A DNA stretch of 64,000 bases, taken from Condylostoma magnum. Lineage: Eukaryota; Ciliophora; Heterotrichea; Heterotrichida; Condylostomatidae. Every line of letters begins with the position of its first letter. Position 1 is the stretch's first letter. This document shows positions 23,555 through 36,695 of the stretch, piece by piece. The translations under genes and the position numbers were made by a program. The notes beneath the pieces were generated by a model. It was not told the DNA's origin. It saw only the letters and a list, made by a program, of their open reading frames with translations, and did no database searches. Where the stretch lies: assembly GCA_920105805.1 (NCBI GenBank), contig CAKKTI010000001.1, positions 62,001-126,000 on the forward strand, read 5' to 3'.

Positions 23555-26347
23555 ATGAGTTCAAATAATTAACCTCTTGATTTATCTACTACAGGATAAA
23601 CTCCAAGTTCTACAATAGACTCCATCATGCATATATAAGCTCAACTATCCTAAAGTTGAGTAGGACTCAATACTTCAAAAGTAGGACGAGCTGGTTAGGC
23701 TTTGAACTAAAATATAAGAAATTCTTTTCTAGATCACCACGAAGCTTTCATATAGGATGTATTACCAGTTCTTTAGCAAAAAGTATCAGAAAAGCCTCCT
23801 TTAGTATCGTTTTTCCCAATACAAAAAAAATAATTGTTAAAAGGACCTCCCCCTACAAGCTCTTATTACAGCAAAGCTAGCATTTTAACCAAGAACCTCT
23901 TATACAGAACTATACGAGTTGATGCTAAACTTGTGAGATCTACTCTGCAATCTTAAAACTTTCAATTCACTGACTCTCATAACTGGAATATTTTATGACT
24001 CTCAGGGCAGCCTAAGGCCTATCAATACTAAGATCTCAATGATTACCAAAGAATTAATCATTTTCCTAACAGTTATTAAATAACAAGGAAAGATCGACTT
24101 TGCTATAATATAATCTCAATGTAGAGGAAGTGAGGGTAAGATCAATTCAACTTTATACCGGAAAGCTATGTGCTGCCAGATGAATACAAGGAGTTTCGCT
24201 AAGCCTTTAACAACTCTAAAAAGAATAGCTGAATACTAAAGCCTAGTGGATCTAGTCAGGGAAAAGGAATTAAGATATTGAAGTCTTTGGATTAAATCAA
24301 CTTATAAAGTAACAATGTAGTCTCAAGGTACATTGATAATCCATTGCTAGTTAATTCGTTGAAGTTTGACTTGAGAATTTATGTTGCTATTACTAGTTTT
24401 GACCCTCTGAAAATTTATGTGTTTTAAGAGGGATTAGCTAGATTTGCCTCTGAGCCATATGAATAAGGAAACATAAAGAATAAATTTGTCCATTTAACCA
24501 ATTATAGCATAAACAAAGATCACTCTAAATTTATAAAAAATGAAGACGAGGAGAATGATGATATTGGACACAAGTGATCAATGTCAGCTCTATTTAAACA
24601 TCTAGAGTAATTAGGAGTTAACATTGATTTAATTTGAAGCCAGATATACGATATTTTTATAAAGACTATTCTATCTATATAACGCAGCGTTGTTGAATAG
24701 ATTTAAAACCACAGTTTGCATAGAAATAATTGCTTTGATCTGCTGGGATTTGATATTTTAATAGATTCTGATCTTAAGCCATGACTATTAGAAGTAAATT
24801 TAAGCCCGTCTCTTAATGTTGACTCACCTTTAGACTTGAAAATTAAAGGCAAGCTAATAAGTGATTTATTTAATATAATTGGACTAAGGATTGTTGACCG
24901 TAAAAGAGAAAGCTTTAATAGAAGAGGCGCAGTTGCTAGAAGAGTTTAAAATTAGTTATATGAAACTAAGACTTCCTATTTAAATAAACCATCATTGAAG
25001 GAAAGAATCAACCATCTGATAAAAACATAAAAGTTTTAAGATATATTAAAAGATACAATCGAATAGTATCAAAGAAGAGGAAACTTCATAAGGATTTTCC
25101 CTACTAAAGGAACTTAGATATATAACAAATTCTTCTAGAAAGATAATATTTTGAATAGAACACTTTACCATGCATTGTTTAAACTGGGATAAAAGGAATC
25201 TCTGCAGAAAGAAATGTCATTTAGCTGATTATCACCAAATAGAACTCCAAGCAGGGCAAAAAACAGTTAAAAGAACGTTTATGCACTAGAAAAACGTAAA
25301 AAGGGGAAAGCATTAAGCAAAACTTAAGTTAGCAAGAAGTTAAAGTCTTAACCTGGAACTCCTATATAAAAGAAAAAAGGAACTGTTAAATCTTAAAGGG
25401 CCTAATCAATCAGTAATATTAAGTAGCAACCTTAGAAAGATATTATACAGGATGACGATGAAATTATAGATATCCAATTTAAATCATTAAAAATACAAAA
25501 TGACGAAACTCCTACTATGGAATTTGATAATTAGTATGAAATGCCAATATTTTAATTAGACAGTGAACAGAAATTTAAATAAATAAGTGAAGAGATTAAT
25601 AACATTTCTCAAAAGCTTTAAGAATAAATCAACTATCAAACAAAGGTTCTGAATAATATTAAAAGTAGTACACCACGATCAAAACTAAATAACAGTAATT
25701 CTTTTACAATAAAGCCAGAATAACCTAGAATTATTATTAAGAGTGAATTTAAACCTAATAATTAAGAAATTATGAAGCAAAAAGAGTAGCTTTGCTATCC
25801 TTGTAAATTCTGTAGGCAACTAAAAAACACGAAATAGTATGGTCTTTGCTAGGATTGTAATAATAGTAGTATCATAATAAATGATAAAACTGTAGTAACA
25901 ATTTAAGATGTATTCATTGAGTACCTATAAAGACTAGTACATGCATTAAGGGCTATTAAAGGGACTTAGATAAAGTAATAATGAAAATATCATCTATAGA
26001 ATTTCATTATATACAGCAAACATCCTAGAAGTGTGTTTCCCTCTTAAAAAACTAAGCTTCCTTACTGGTAAATATTAGAAATGATTTTGAATGTTTACAA
26101 GGATAGAAGAAAGCTGTAATTTACAAGGAAATAACTTCCTATATCTACTGAGGATGATGTCAATGCTATTCTACGAGGATATTCAGCCTTTTAAGTTGAA
26201 AAATTGCTAAGGGAAACAGAGGACAATTAAATTACAGCTTTAATTGATTCAATAGTAGAAAAATCAGGATTTGGGATTTTAACAGAAATTATTAAATGGT
26301 TAGCAAGTGCTGCTACAAAACGAACCATTGCAAGTACTAATAAATAA
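23555..26347 (+). CDS. Tubulin polyglutamylase of the TTLL4/TTLL5 type
   Basis: Adds glutamate side chains to tubulin in cilia and other stable microtubules. 930 residues. The TTL domain covers roughly residues 100-460: [56 protein letters not shown] (ATP-grasp), [64 protein letters not shown] and [12 protein letters not shown]. The Trp of WILKPS and of WSMSALF are TGA codons. The C-terminal 450 residues are basic and low in complexity, and include a small Cys cluster ([11 protein letters not shown]...CQDC) that could bind zinc. The alternative stop is TAA two codons on. Confidence 0.93.
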
Positions 26348-26353
26348 CTTTAA

Positions 26354-26723
26354 TGTTTATGGTTATTCTTCTTTTATTCTATATAGTTTAAAGTAACTGT
26401 ATTTATTCTATAACTTTATACAACATGTCGTTAGCATAATTTAGTTATTTGTGGGTATATTTGCAAATCTATTTATAGTTTAATAATATAAAGCATAATT
26501 AAAAGAAATTTGAAACGCTAAAATTACGAAGGGATTTCATCGGATAGTGCATTGAGTATATGAGATAGTTAACAGAATATAAAACCTTGTTAATATACTT
26601 TTTCATTAGGCATTGCATAATTATTCCTCTTATTTAAAGGACTCATAAATTCATTTTTATTATAATCATCAATTTTAAACATGATTCAGCTCAATTTGAT
26701 TATACAGAATATGAGATAAAAAG
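26354..26723. other. AT-rich spacer downstream of TTLL
   Basis: About 370 AT-rich bases with nothing recognisable. A run of five T on the tRNA strand (26718-26722), just past the tRNA 3' end, is the expected RNA polymerase III terminator. Confidence 0.45.
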
Positions 26724-26796
26724 CGCCCCCACCTGGGCTCGAACCAGGGACCTACAGGTTAACAGCCTGGCGCTCTGCCAACTGAGCTATGAAGGC
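26724..26796 (-). tRNA. tRNA-Asn (anticodon GTT)
   Basis: 73-nt cloverleaf on the minus strand. The acceptor stem pairs GCCTTCA with TGGGGGC (two G-T wobbles), followed by discriminator G. The D arm is GCTC..GAGC, the anticodon loop CTGTTAA carries GTT, and the T arm is CCTGG-TTCGAGC-CCAGG. The internal control boxes are present and a T-run follows. No intron is present. Confidence 0.95.
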
Positions 26797-27246
26797 TTCT
26801 TATTTTATTTTGTATACTTTCTATATATACTCTAATCTAGTAAGGATTTAAACCAAGTATTTCAATAAGTGGTATATTTTCCATTAGACTCACTATAATA
26901 GTATAATATGAAACTTATGATAAAGGCTAGAGAAATATACATCAATGTTTTAAGAATTTTGATGATGAGAGAAGTTTCTATTTTATATGATAACTTATAG
27001 TGGAATAGGAACTATAACACTATTAAATTGAAGAGTTTAACAAATCATAATACCAGATATATCAATTATCCAAGAAAGTAATCAACAGTTGAGCAGATAG
27101 TAGTTATCTAGATATGATTAACATATAAATCTATTTATGATTTTGAGTTATATTGCTATTCCTTATATACCTAAATGTATAAATTGCTAGTGAAATGACA
27201 AACATATAATATAAAATTACTCTTCAACATATTTAAATAACCTAAA
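26797..27246. other. AT-rich spacer (about 450 bp)
   Basis: Region upstream of tRNA-Asn and downstream of the minus-strand hypothetical gene. Nothing recognisable is seen. Confidence 0.4.
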
Positions 27247-27255
27247 TTAATAATA

Positions 27256-28140
27256 TCAACCATTCAATGTCAGCTCTAAGAAACTTTGAATTAATGATTG
27301 CTCGAATACTCTATATGCCAATTCAAGATCTACTAAGCTATTCCTAATTGTCTACGCTGCTCCATAATGATTTTTCTTTCTTCAAAATTATCAAAATGAG
27401 GGTATATTCATTTTCTAAAATTCAACTCTCTTATTTTAATCAGTTCCATTATAAGTATTCAATACTAAATCAATAGTCCTTTAAAACTACAGGCTCAAAA
27501 TTTACCCATAAGAAATAGTTTATTGACTTACCAAATCACATAAAGGCTCTTATTAACATGCAATGGAATACCAAATAGTTACAAAGGTAAAAATTTGTTT
27601 GTTTAGCAAAGTCATGTCAACAACTTTGATATTAAGACCAATACCTCTTATTCTATAAGTGTAGTTGTTTTATTGAGCAATATTTCATTTAATTGACATA
27701 CGTGATAATCACTCTAAGCAGTTGAGAGTAATTTCATAATCAATGAGTATATCAGCATTTTAATCCAAAAACTTTTCTAATATAAACTAAAACTCTTCAT
27801 ACTCATCGTAATCTAAAATTTCAGGATTTTTATTCAATTCTATCATAAAATGAAGTTTTTCAAGCCTTTAAATTTAAATAGGTCTATGCTCTAAAGAATC
27901 TTTGAATTTCTTACAAAGATTATATAGATCTCACTCATATTCTATTATCCCAGTGTGTTGTACCTGTTTAAATAGTTATTTTATCTGATATAATATTTAT
28001 TCTTCATTATGCCTAGGTTTAAGGTAGTATTAGTTCTCATTCACTCCTTATTCTATTTCAATCAAACTATCGTCTTATCCTGAGGTTAGGAAATGAGTTT
28101 GTACTTTTTTATGGCTAGGCGATTTACCTTCTTTTTACAT
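27256..28140 (-). CDS. Hypothetical protein
   Basis: About 294 residues from ATG at 28140 to TGA at 27256. I recognise no family. The N-terminal 70 residues are hydrophilic (MQKEGKSPSHKKVQTHF), and the middle is helical and acidic (RLEKLHFMIELNKNPEILDYDEYEEF, ITLNCLEWLSRMSIKW). The second half is less convincing and could contain a short intron or a different end; an in-frame TAA follows two codons after the TGA. The gene is supported mainly by codon choice and a coherent hydropathy pattern. Confidence 0.5.
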
Positions 28141-28705
28141 TAAAAATATGATAAAAGGTAATAAATAGTAGAGCTTGCAGAATATGCAAGAGTATCTTAA
28201 TAGTTTGAATTACTTATTATTTGTATTTTTAAGCAAATATGAGCTGTGAAACATAAAGCTGGATTGATTTCCAATTATTGCTGCGCAATTACTTTGGGAT
28301 AAGTATAAGATCTTGAAATCAATACAGAAGTTAAAAGTGATAATGCATTAATTGTTATTAATCCAAAATCTGATGATCTTAGACTATAATAGTTATATTG
28401 TAAGTATAAATGATCCATATGTTGTTATAATTAACTATTTTATTGAACCAAAAACTATATTGCAAATAGTATCAATTAAGCTGTGACACCAATATATCAT
28501 AATATTACTTTGAAAACAAATAACATCATCTAGCCTTGTAAGCTACTGCTCAAGGTAATATGATATCTCACTAAAGCAAAAACCTATAAATTTCCACTTA
28601 TTACCTAAAATAAAACAGTAAACCTTGTGAATAAAAAACCCTTTAAAACTCCAATAACTCTACCTAAAAAAGAACTACACTATACAAAATTCTAATAATT
28701 TATAA
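28141..28705. other. Unassigned region upstream of uL22 (about 560 bp)
   Basis: Divergent spacer. Between about 28180 and 28700 two forward frames look somewhat protein-like, one of them from an ATG near 28189, but neither shows a motif, so no gene is called. Confidence 0.35.
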
Positions 28706-29200
28706 ATGGTTAAGAACTATTCACGGAAACCAGCAGCTTCAGCTAAGTCATGCAGTGCATGTGGAGATGACCTTAGAGTGCATTACAAGAATACCCATGA
28801 AGTAGCTGCCGCAATCCGTGGCCGTAACCTTCTCGAAGCCTAAACATATCTTGAAGATGTAATAGAGCATAAACAATGTATTCCATATAGAACATACACT
28901 GGCGGTTGTGGAAGAACAGCTCAAGCTAAAGCTTTTAAACAAACAAAAGGAAGATGGCCTGAGAAATCTTGCAGAAAAATGCTAGGATTACTAAAAAATT
29001 GCGAGTCTAATGCAGAGGTTAAAGGAATTGATGTATAGAACTTATATATCTGGCATATTCAGGTAAACAGGGCCTAAAAGGGTAGGAGGAGGACTTATAG
29101 GGCTCATGGAGGAATCAGACCGTATTTGAGTAGCAACTGTCATGTTGAAATTATTTGCTGTGAAAAACAAGAGGGTGTTCTCAAAGGAGCTCTTAGGTAG
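28706..29200 (+). CDS. RPL17: 60S ribosomal protein uL22 (L17)
   Basis: Large-subunit protein lining the exit tunnel. 164 residues; human L17 has 184 with a Lys-rich tail that is shorter here. Clear matches: [78 protein letters not shown] and [24 protein letters not shown]. The gene ends at TAG immediately followed by TAA. Internal Gln in VQNLY is TAG, so the same codon serves as sense and stop within one small gene. Confidence 0.95.
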
Positions 29201-29276
29201 TAAATAGGAATCTTGTGGAAATTTATAATTTTAAGTGTTTATACAAAATCAAACTTATTCCTGGTTTGGATAAAAA

Positions 29277-29774
29277 ATGGATTAAATTATTAGCAATCCT
29301 GAAAAAGGGCATAAAGCTCGACTAACAACTGGAATTTGCCTTTCTTTATTCAACATTGCGATAGTAACTCTCACGCAGTTTGTTTCAATAATAATAATTC
29401 TAAGCTACTCTATATAAGACAGTTGCAATGAGTAATTGATTCTATGGTTAAAAGTGCAATTAGTCTTAAATGGTCTGCTCTTACTTTTCAATATGATAGG
29501 AGAAGGCATTCTGATACGATACTTAGAGGCAACAGGGTGCTCAATAAAGCTTTACAACATTCTCTACTTATTAGTGATTTTTACTTCAATAGCTTGGTTT
29601 ATATTCGGCAACTTTTATTATTATCAACGGGATTCGAAATGCTTTGAAGGAGGAAAAGATGATGTAGAACTTTTGACGTTTATATTACTAATAGCAGGAT
29701 ATATAGCCCTTGGGATTCTAATCATTCTATTCTGCTGTTGTTTACTTTGCATTTGCCTATCCCAGAAATCATAG
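29277..29774 (+). CDS. Four-TM membrane protein
   Basis: 165 residues with four hydrophobic segments (about residues 17-42, 57-75, 90-110 and 135-160), a Cys-rich last segment (ILFCCCLLCICLSQKS) and short hydrophilic loops. No family is recognised. The protein encoded at 33954-34529 has a similar size and layout. TAG at 29772 is taken as the stop, with another TAG four codons later. Topology is inferred from hydropathy only. Confidence 0.72.
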
Positions 29775-29819
29775 TTAGATAAATAGAATCATATTTACTT
29801 ATAAGTAGTTAAAATCCGT

Positions 29820-30120
29820 CATGAATTGTGATTTAGCCGGTAGTTGTTTCTCATAGTGGAATGGTGTCACGGTGGGCGGACAATAAGTTACAAGACTGCG
29901 TCCAATTCCGGCTAGTCCTGGCCTTGCTGTCATTATTTGAGGTCTTGGGTTTTATGGTGAGAGGAAACTTTACCGGAAGTTTTCATTTACTCGGAGTAAT
30001 TCGGAATCTAGTAAATTATTCTCACTTGTTCGCTAGTGTAAGTCTTACTTCATGTGGTCAATTAGGGATCTAAGACCGCTGTGCATTGATGATCCTCTGT
30101 GGGAGGGCAAAAAGGTAGGA
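29820..30120 (+). ncRNA. Probable structured non-coding RNA, class unassigned
   Basis: A roughly 300-base island that is visibly richer in G+C than the flanking spacers and unlike neighbouring genes in codon choice (CGG, CCG and CTG frequent in any frame). It contains several strong hairpins. TAGCCGG near 29835 pairs with CCGGCTA near 29915. GGAAACTT pairs with AAGTTTTC near 29963-29984, and TTACTC with GAGTAA close by. GGTC-TTAG pairs with CTAA-GACC near 30056-30077, and CCTC with GAGG near 30090-30105. Strand and exact ends are unknown. RNase P or MRP RNA is possible but unproven. Confidence 0.5.
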
Positions 30121-30122
30121 TA

Positions 30123-30482
30123 TTAGTCGATATGCTCCTGGGAGATGTTTCTTTTAATGCTTTTCTCCTCTTTAAATATAATTTTTTAAGGAATTTTGTT
30201 AGTTTCTAGGTTTATGTCTTACTGAACCTTCTGCTCTAGTAGTAGGTCCTCTTTAGCCCTTCTATCCTTCTCTTATTGAATTCTTTATTGCTTTTCCTGC
30301 ATTTATTGAATTAGATCTTACTTTAATTTATCTCTTTATATTTACTAAATCGTTCTAGAGTCAAGCTAGGCATTTTAAGTTTACCCAGATTAATACGAGG
30401 CTCTCGATGCTATTATAGATCCAGATTAGTCTCTATAAGGAGCACCTGCTCCTGGTTTTCCAAAGGGAAAATATTCATCCAT
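30123..30482 (-). CDS. Small coiled-coil protein with PGAGAPYRD motif
   Basis: 119 residues. The N-terminus FPFGKPGAGAPYRDQSG resembles a motif found in microtubule/centriole coiled-coil proteins such as the CSPP1/CCDC66 type. The rest is a charged single helix (DKLKQDLIQQMQEKQQ, QQEKDRRAKEDLLLEQKVQ). Many Gln are TAA/TAG. The gene is divergent from the STPG gene, with 47 bases between start codons. Its 3' end abuts the putative ncRNA. The assignment is weak beyond coiled coil. Confidence 0.65.
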
Positions 30483-30529
30483 TATTACTACTGTTATTAA
30501 AACTCTAAAAACAATAAAAAGCGTTATAA
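30483..30529. promoter_or_regulatory. 47-bp divergent promoter region
   Basis: The only sequence between the start codons of two divergent cilium-type genes. Both promoters and both 5' leaders must fit in 47 AT-rich bases or extend into coding sequence. No specific element is recognisable. Confidence 0.5.
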
Positions 30530-31780
30530 ATGAGTAGAAAATCTTCTCCCGCATGGTCTATGCCAGGCCGTAAAACCACTACCCATAAAGAAACATCCCC
30601 AGGCCCGGGCCAATACACCTACGATACATTTTACAAAGACTCGAAAATAAACTACAGTCTGGGCAAATCTTCTAGATTAGGTTAAAAGAATCCTAGCTCA
30701 CCAGGGCCAGGCCAATACTAACCGTAAATAAACCACAATCCTAAAACCACAGCAGTCTTCGGCTCAGGTACTAGAAAGCCCCTTAGCTATATAAACCCAG
30801 CACCAGGCCCAGGCAACTACAATCCAGCCAAGAAGTAAAAAACAACTCCAAGTTACTCCATACGCGGTGTTTTCTCCCAAAATAGACGTTAAAACACCCC
30901 TGGGCCTGGCTCTTATACAATCCCCGACTCATTCGATAGAAGAGGAAGTGTAATGACAGGTCGAGGCAGATTAAAACAGAAGGAATCGAGTCCAGGACCA
31001 GGGTAATATAACCCTCAAAACAGAACATGGTCTGAGTTCTCGTGAAGCACTGCTAAGTCCCAAAGATTTGGAAGCTTTAAGCAAACTAGCCCTGGCCCTG
31101 GGGCCTATAACTAAGATTCTAGGCCTAAAACACCAAACACTGTGTAAGTTTTAATTAGATTTGGAAAAGATAATAGAAAACCTTTGAGTAAAACTTAAGA
31201 CTCCCCTGGCCCCGGATAGTACCAAGACAGGAAGTGTTGAAATGACTTTCCTGTTTTCAGTATGTAAAGTAGAGCAGGGAAAGGAAGCAAGGACACATAG
31301 CCTGGCCCCGGTGCATACGACCCTAATTTGTTCCCTAATACAAAAACAAAGGCTGTATTTGGCACAGGGAAAAGAAAGCCTTTATTCAATACAACTGCCC
31401 AGACTCCTGGTGCTGGTTCATATGACCCTAAACTAGGCAATGATTTCCCCAACTACTCTATATAAGGCCGTCCTAACCGCAATAACTCTAGCGGTACTCC
31501 CGGCCCAGGCACATACGAGTCCTTGTTCACCACCTCAGAGTTCAAAAAGTACCCTGCTTTTGCAATTGGAAAGGACCCTAAAGGAATTTTCAAGCAAGAA
31601 ATAAAAACAGCTCAAGATCTCCCTGGCCCAGGCTAATACGATAAGAACAAAGATGCATCAGGAGTCACATTCAGTTTTGGTAAAGAGACACGATCCAAAG
31701 CCATACAACAAGCAAACCCAGGCCCAGGCTAATACGAGATTCCGACTACAGTGTCCGAACTTCCCCCATACTCTAAGTAA
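30530..31780 (+). CDS. Sperm-tail PG-rich repeat protein (12 PGPG[QNSAT]Y repeats)
   Basis: 416 residues built of 12 repeats spaced about 30-40 residues apart, each with PGPGxY or PGAGxY. Six have Gln before Tyr, and this Gln is written CAA in the first two (30611, 30713), TAA in three (31004, 31634, 31730) and TAG in one (31217). STPG/SHIPPO proteins coat or line ciliary microtubules. The stop TAA at 31778 follows ELPPYSK. A second TAA at 31796 directly abuts the convergent CCDC61 stop. Confidence 0.92.
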
Positions 31781-31798
31781 CCTTGCGATTTTAATTAA

Positions 31799-33286
31799 CT
31801 ATGCTTTAGCTACATTTAACAAATGCTGAAGTTTGCTGAGCCTTTCATCAATTTCCTTTACCTGATTATCGTGTCTGGGCTTTCTTTTATCTGATTCATT
31901 GTCTGAGGATTGATTAGAGCCTCTTGAATTAGGTCCTCTTCTTTAGCCGGGTCTGACCTGTCCGGGTGATCCTCTTCGCTGTGGAGGTGTTTTTAGCCTG
32001 CTTCCAGGGGAGCCTCTGTTATAGGGTGAGGCGCGGTTTCTTTGGAATATGTTGTTGGCTCTTGTATTAGGGGATTGTCGTCGTTGGCCGGGTGATGGGT
32101 TATTTCTAGTAGTTCGCTGTACATTAGAACGTAGGCTCCTATCGGAGCCTGGACGCGATGAGTTTCTGCTTGAGGAGTTGGAACCAGGAGGAGTGTACAG
32201 ACGTGATCCTGGAGATCGCGTATTAATACGATTACTGGCAGAATTAGAACGATTCCCTGGGGACTAGTAACGCACTGGAGTACGGCCTCGGGATTTTAAA
32301 GCAGCTTCTAATTCAGTTTCTAGTTGCTTTATACGAGATTTTTACTTACGGTCAGATTATCGAAGTTGTTCTAGCTCACTTTGCGATTTTTGCAGATCTT
32401 GAGTTAGTTTTTACTCAGATTTACGTGTTTTTTCAAGTTCTGAGGTGAGTTAATTTACTTTTGTCTTTATATTTTTTATAGCCATACGCTCCTCGTTCTC
32501 TGCTTCTAGTTGGGATATAATTTAGTCCATTTCACCTTTAAGCCGATCAAGCTCTTAGGTGAGTTCTTTATTGGCTTGGCGGAGATCCTTCATATTATGA
32601 CTGTTTTCGAGATGCAGGCGCTGTATTTCTTCCTCTAGCTGCTTTTTCTCATTTACTAAGGCGTCTATTTCAACTGCTCCTTTTCTAGCAGGACCAGTAC
32701 CTAAGGCCTGTGCATGCTCTAGTTTTATTATTTCTTGTTTTAATTACTCATTTTCTTTTAGTAAAGCAAGTCCATCAATTCCCTCTTCGGGCATTATTTA
32801 CTTATAACTACTTATCTCTGCTCTTAATCTATCAATTGTACTTAAAAGATGATCTGGACTTGGATTTTCATCATAGACTAAGGGCAAGGGATAATGCACT
32901 CTGTCAAACTCTACTGCATAGGTTAGTATCAAATACCGCTTTTATAGAAGTTTAGGGTTTACTTAGGGCTAGTGAGTTTAGCTTCCTTGCCTTTTACGGT
33001 TTTTAAGCATTTCTAGGTCTTAATAGGTGAGCAAATCTATAAAAACTGACTCAGAACAGTTGTCTAGGGCTGTGTTGAGCATCTTCATAAACACAGTGAA
33101 TTTTTTATAGTTGCCGGTTTTGTGAGTAATTTCTTCTATATAGGATTATGGAAAATCACCCAGCCAGCGCTTTCCTGTTTCTTTTTCTTCTATTGTTATT
33201 TTAAGAGTACTGTTTTACACCTTAGTGACTATTATATAGGGGATTTATCTGAAAGTTAATTCTACTTATCTTTCCCTGTTTTCCAT
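31799..33286 (-). CDS. CCDC61: CCDC61 / VFL3 basal-body protein
   Basis: XRCC4-superfamily protein that assembles basal-body-associated fibres and positions basal bodies. 495 residues. The N-terminal head (about 1-150) matches the family closely: LKITIEEKETGKRWLGDF, YIEEITHKTGNYKKFTVF, ESVFIDLLTYQDLEMLKNRK and KRYLILTYAVEFDRVHYPLPL. A parallel coiled coil follows (about 165-330), then a Ser/Arg/Pro-rich basic tail with SPG motifs, which in VFL3 binds microtubules, and a short final helix. The order and length agree with the family. Confidence 0.95.
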
Positions 33287-33419
33287 TTTAAATGATTATT
33301 TATTATATTCGAGTTTAGTTCGTATATTATAATATTTTGTTTATGACTAATGTTAAGGCTATTTACAGTTTCGATAATTTAGTATTAAAATCGTAGATTA
33401 ATTATTACCTATTATATAA
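33287..33419. promoter_or_regulatory. Divergent promoter region between CCDC61 and LITAF-like gene
   Basis: 133 AT-rich bases between two start codons. No specific element seen. Confidence 0.4.
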
Positions 33420-33953
33420 ATGGACAACTTAGCTGAGAATGAAATAGCTAGTGAGGGTCAACCTTATAGGGTATAAATTACTGATAGGAATATTGATAGT
33501 GAAAAATATTTACTTAGGCATTCAGAATTATCGTATTGCAATAACTAAACGCTAGAAATTAATAATTAAATTTAGGCAAAAAAGAAAACTTATGATTTAA
33601 GGTAAAAGGAAGTTAACAAGCTTAAAATGAAGTCTTAATTGAAACAAATATAATCGGAAATCTTCGATATAACTCATAATAATGTAATTCTACATTTTTA
33701 AGAGCCTAACGAGAATTCATATAGAATAGAGAATAAAAGCAAAAATAGAAGAATCAGAGCTTATTGTAATACTTGTTAGATGAATGTTTTTCTAAAACAA
33801 ATCAAATAAAGTTAAATCACACAGGGAAACTTTATAGCAAAGTTTTGCCAAGTAATATGCCCAGTTTCAAAATTGATATCAGAGAAAATTTATATTTGTG
33901 TTAATTGTAATAATAAGTACATATTCTAAAATTATAATCGTTTTTTATATTAA
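33420..33953 (+). CDS. LITAF-like zinc-ribbon protein
   Basis: 177 residues. A hydrophilic N-terminus with a basic helix precedes a LITAF-type arrangement: YCNTC, then about 40 residues that include a moderately hydrophobic Cys-containing patch, then CVNCNNKYIFQNYNRF. LITAF-domain proteins are monotopic zinc-binding proteins of late endosome and lysosome membranes. The hydrophobic insert is weaker than usual, so the call is tentative. The presumed stop TAA is followed at once, in the same frame, by the ATG of the next protein, so a fusion cannot be excluded. Confidence 0.6.
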
Positions 33954-34529
33954 ATGGCCGCTTAGGCGCAATAAGAGTAGATGCAATTATTAAATAATGA
34001 TAAACAGTCTTTATAGAATGATAAATACAGAAAAGCAATATCAACTTTTGTTCTAGTGATAGAAATAGCAATTGTAACTTATAAAAAGCTTATTGGATGT
34101 ATAGTTATACTATCAATTGCAGGTGGAGATGATTGTGACAGGCCGATACAACTTTGGCTTATTGTAACAGCTTCAGTACTTGGAGGACATGCATTATTCC
34201 TGACTCTAATTGAAACATATAAAAATAGTAGTTCAAATAATTTGATACTAGGTGGATTATTTATGGGAGTGAATACCATTGTACATGCTTTTGTTTTTGT
34301 GTGAATGTTAGTTGGAATTGCATGGGCTTTTGATGATCCTGATGAATGCTAAGATGGTAAATTTTACATAGATTTCGGAGCAGGCTTTATAATGACATTA
34401 ATCATCCAAATGATCTATTTTACTATCATTTTTGCCTTTTTAATTATACTTGTTTGCATCGTGTTTTTTACCTGCTGTGCTAGAAGTAGACTTGATAGAT
34501 ATTTGAAACAGGAGGCGGAAGAGATATAG
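33954..34529 (+). CDS. Four-TM membrane protein
   Basis: 191 residues if started at the ATG that directly follows the upstream TAA. The N-terminus is Gln-rich and hydrophilic, then there are four hydrophobic segments (ISTFVLVIEIAIV, LWLIVTASVLGGHALFL, MGVNTIVHAFVFVWMLVGIA, IMTLIIQMIYFTIIFAFLI) and a Cys-rich membrane exit (IVFFTCCARS). It is similar in layout to the protein at 29277. No family is recognised. It ends at TAG 85 bases from the convergent kinase stop. Confidence 0.72.
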
Positions 34530-34614
34530 TTATGTAATATTTATTTGGTGAAATATGAGTTGTTTAATAGTGTTATATACTTAATAAATATTTCTGAGTA
34601 ACAAAAGCTTTAGC

Positions 34615-36105
<1,491 letters not shown>

Positions 36106-36695
36106 TATTTACTATTAAGATGGAAAATTTTTACTAATTTGCTTTGTATATATCTTTGCTGAGGATATTTAAGGTTATCGTGGGCTAAATTTGAGCTATT
36201 TTCTAATTAGTTTTTAAATTTGGTTATATAAAGATTTACAGCTTGAAGATTTATTGAATTATTATCATTTTACATTAAAGATATTTGTAGTACTTTTATT
36301 ACAATAGAATTTAAAGATATATAGAAAATAGAAATCTTGGTATAATTTTACTTGATTTAATAAGTACAGTTTAAAAAATTATTGTTAGATTTTATAATAG
36401 TTTTACAATCTCATTAGAATTACTGTTAGTTTAAAAGATTTTACTTATTATATTTCAAATCCCTTTTTTATTATTATCAGTTTATGCATAAAATGCATTA
36501 AAATCTACTCAAGCCCACACAGAGAGTATATCTACATTTAAAGAGATCAATAACATAGAAAAGTTTCAATGTAGTATTATCATCCTCTAACTTATATACC
36601 TAAAACTATTTTTAAGTAGTTAAACTCAATCAATATTAAAGTAGAAGTCAACAATTGTTCAAGTATTTAGTACAATCTAAACATTTGAATTAAGT
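36106..36695. promoter_or_regulatory. Divergent AT-rich intergenic region (about 590 bp)
   Basis: Lies between the starts of the kinase gene and the SHFxLG repeat gene. It is very AT-rich and no motif is recognised. Confidence 0.4.

Noticed and set aside
28189-28700. Possible plus-strand gene just upstream of uL22
   Set aside because: Two different frames look equally plausible and neither shows a motif or a clear end.
29820-30120. Protein gene from an ATG near 29821
   Set aside because: One frame can be read as protein, but it uses CGG, CCG and CTG codons that neighbours avoid, it has no motif, and the sequence folds into many hairpins.
30080-30120. U3 snoRNA, because of a CATTGATGATC box-C-like string
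   Set aside because: There is no box D, no box B and no U3-like 5' domain, so one short match is not enough.
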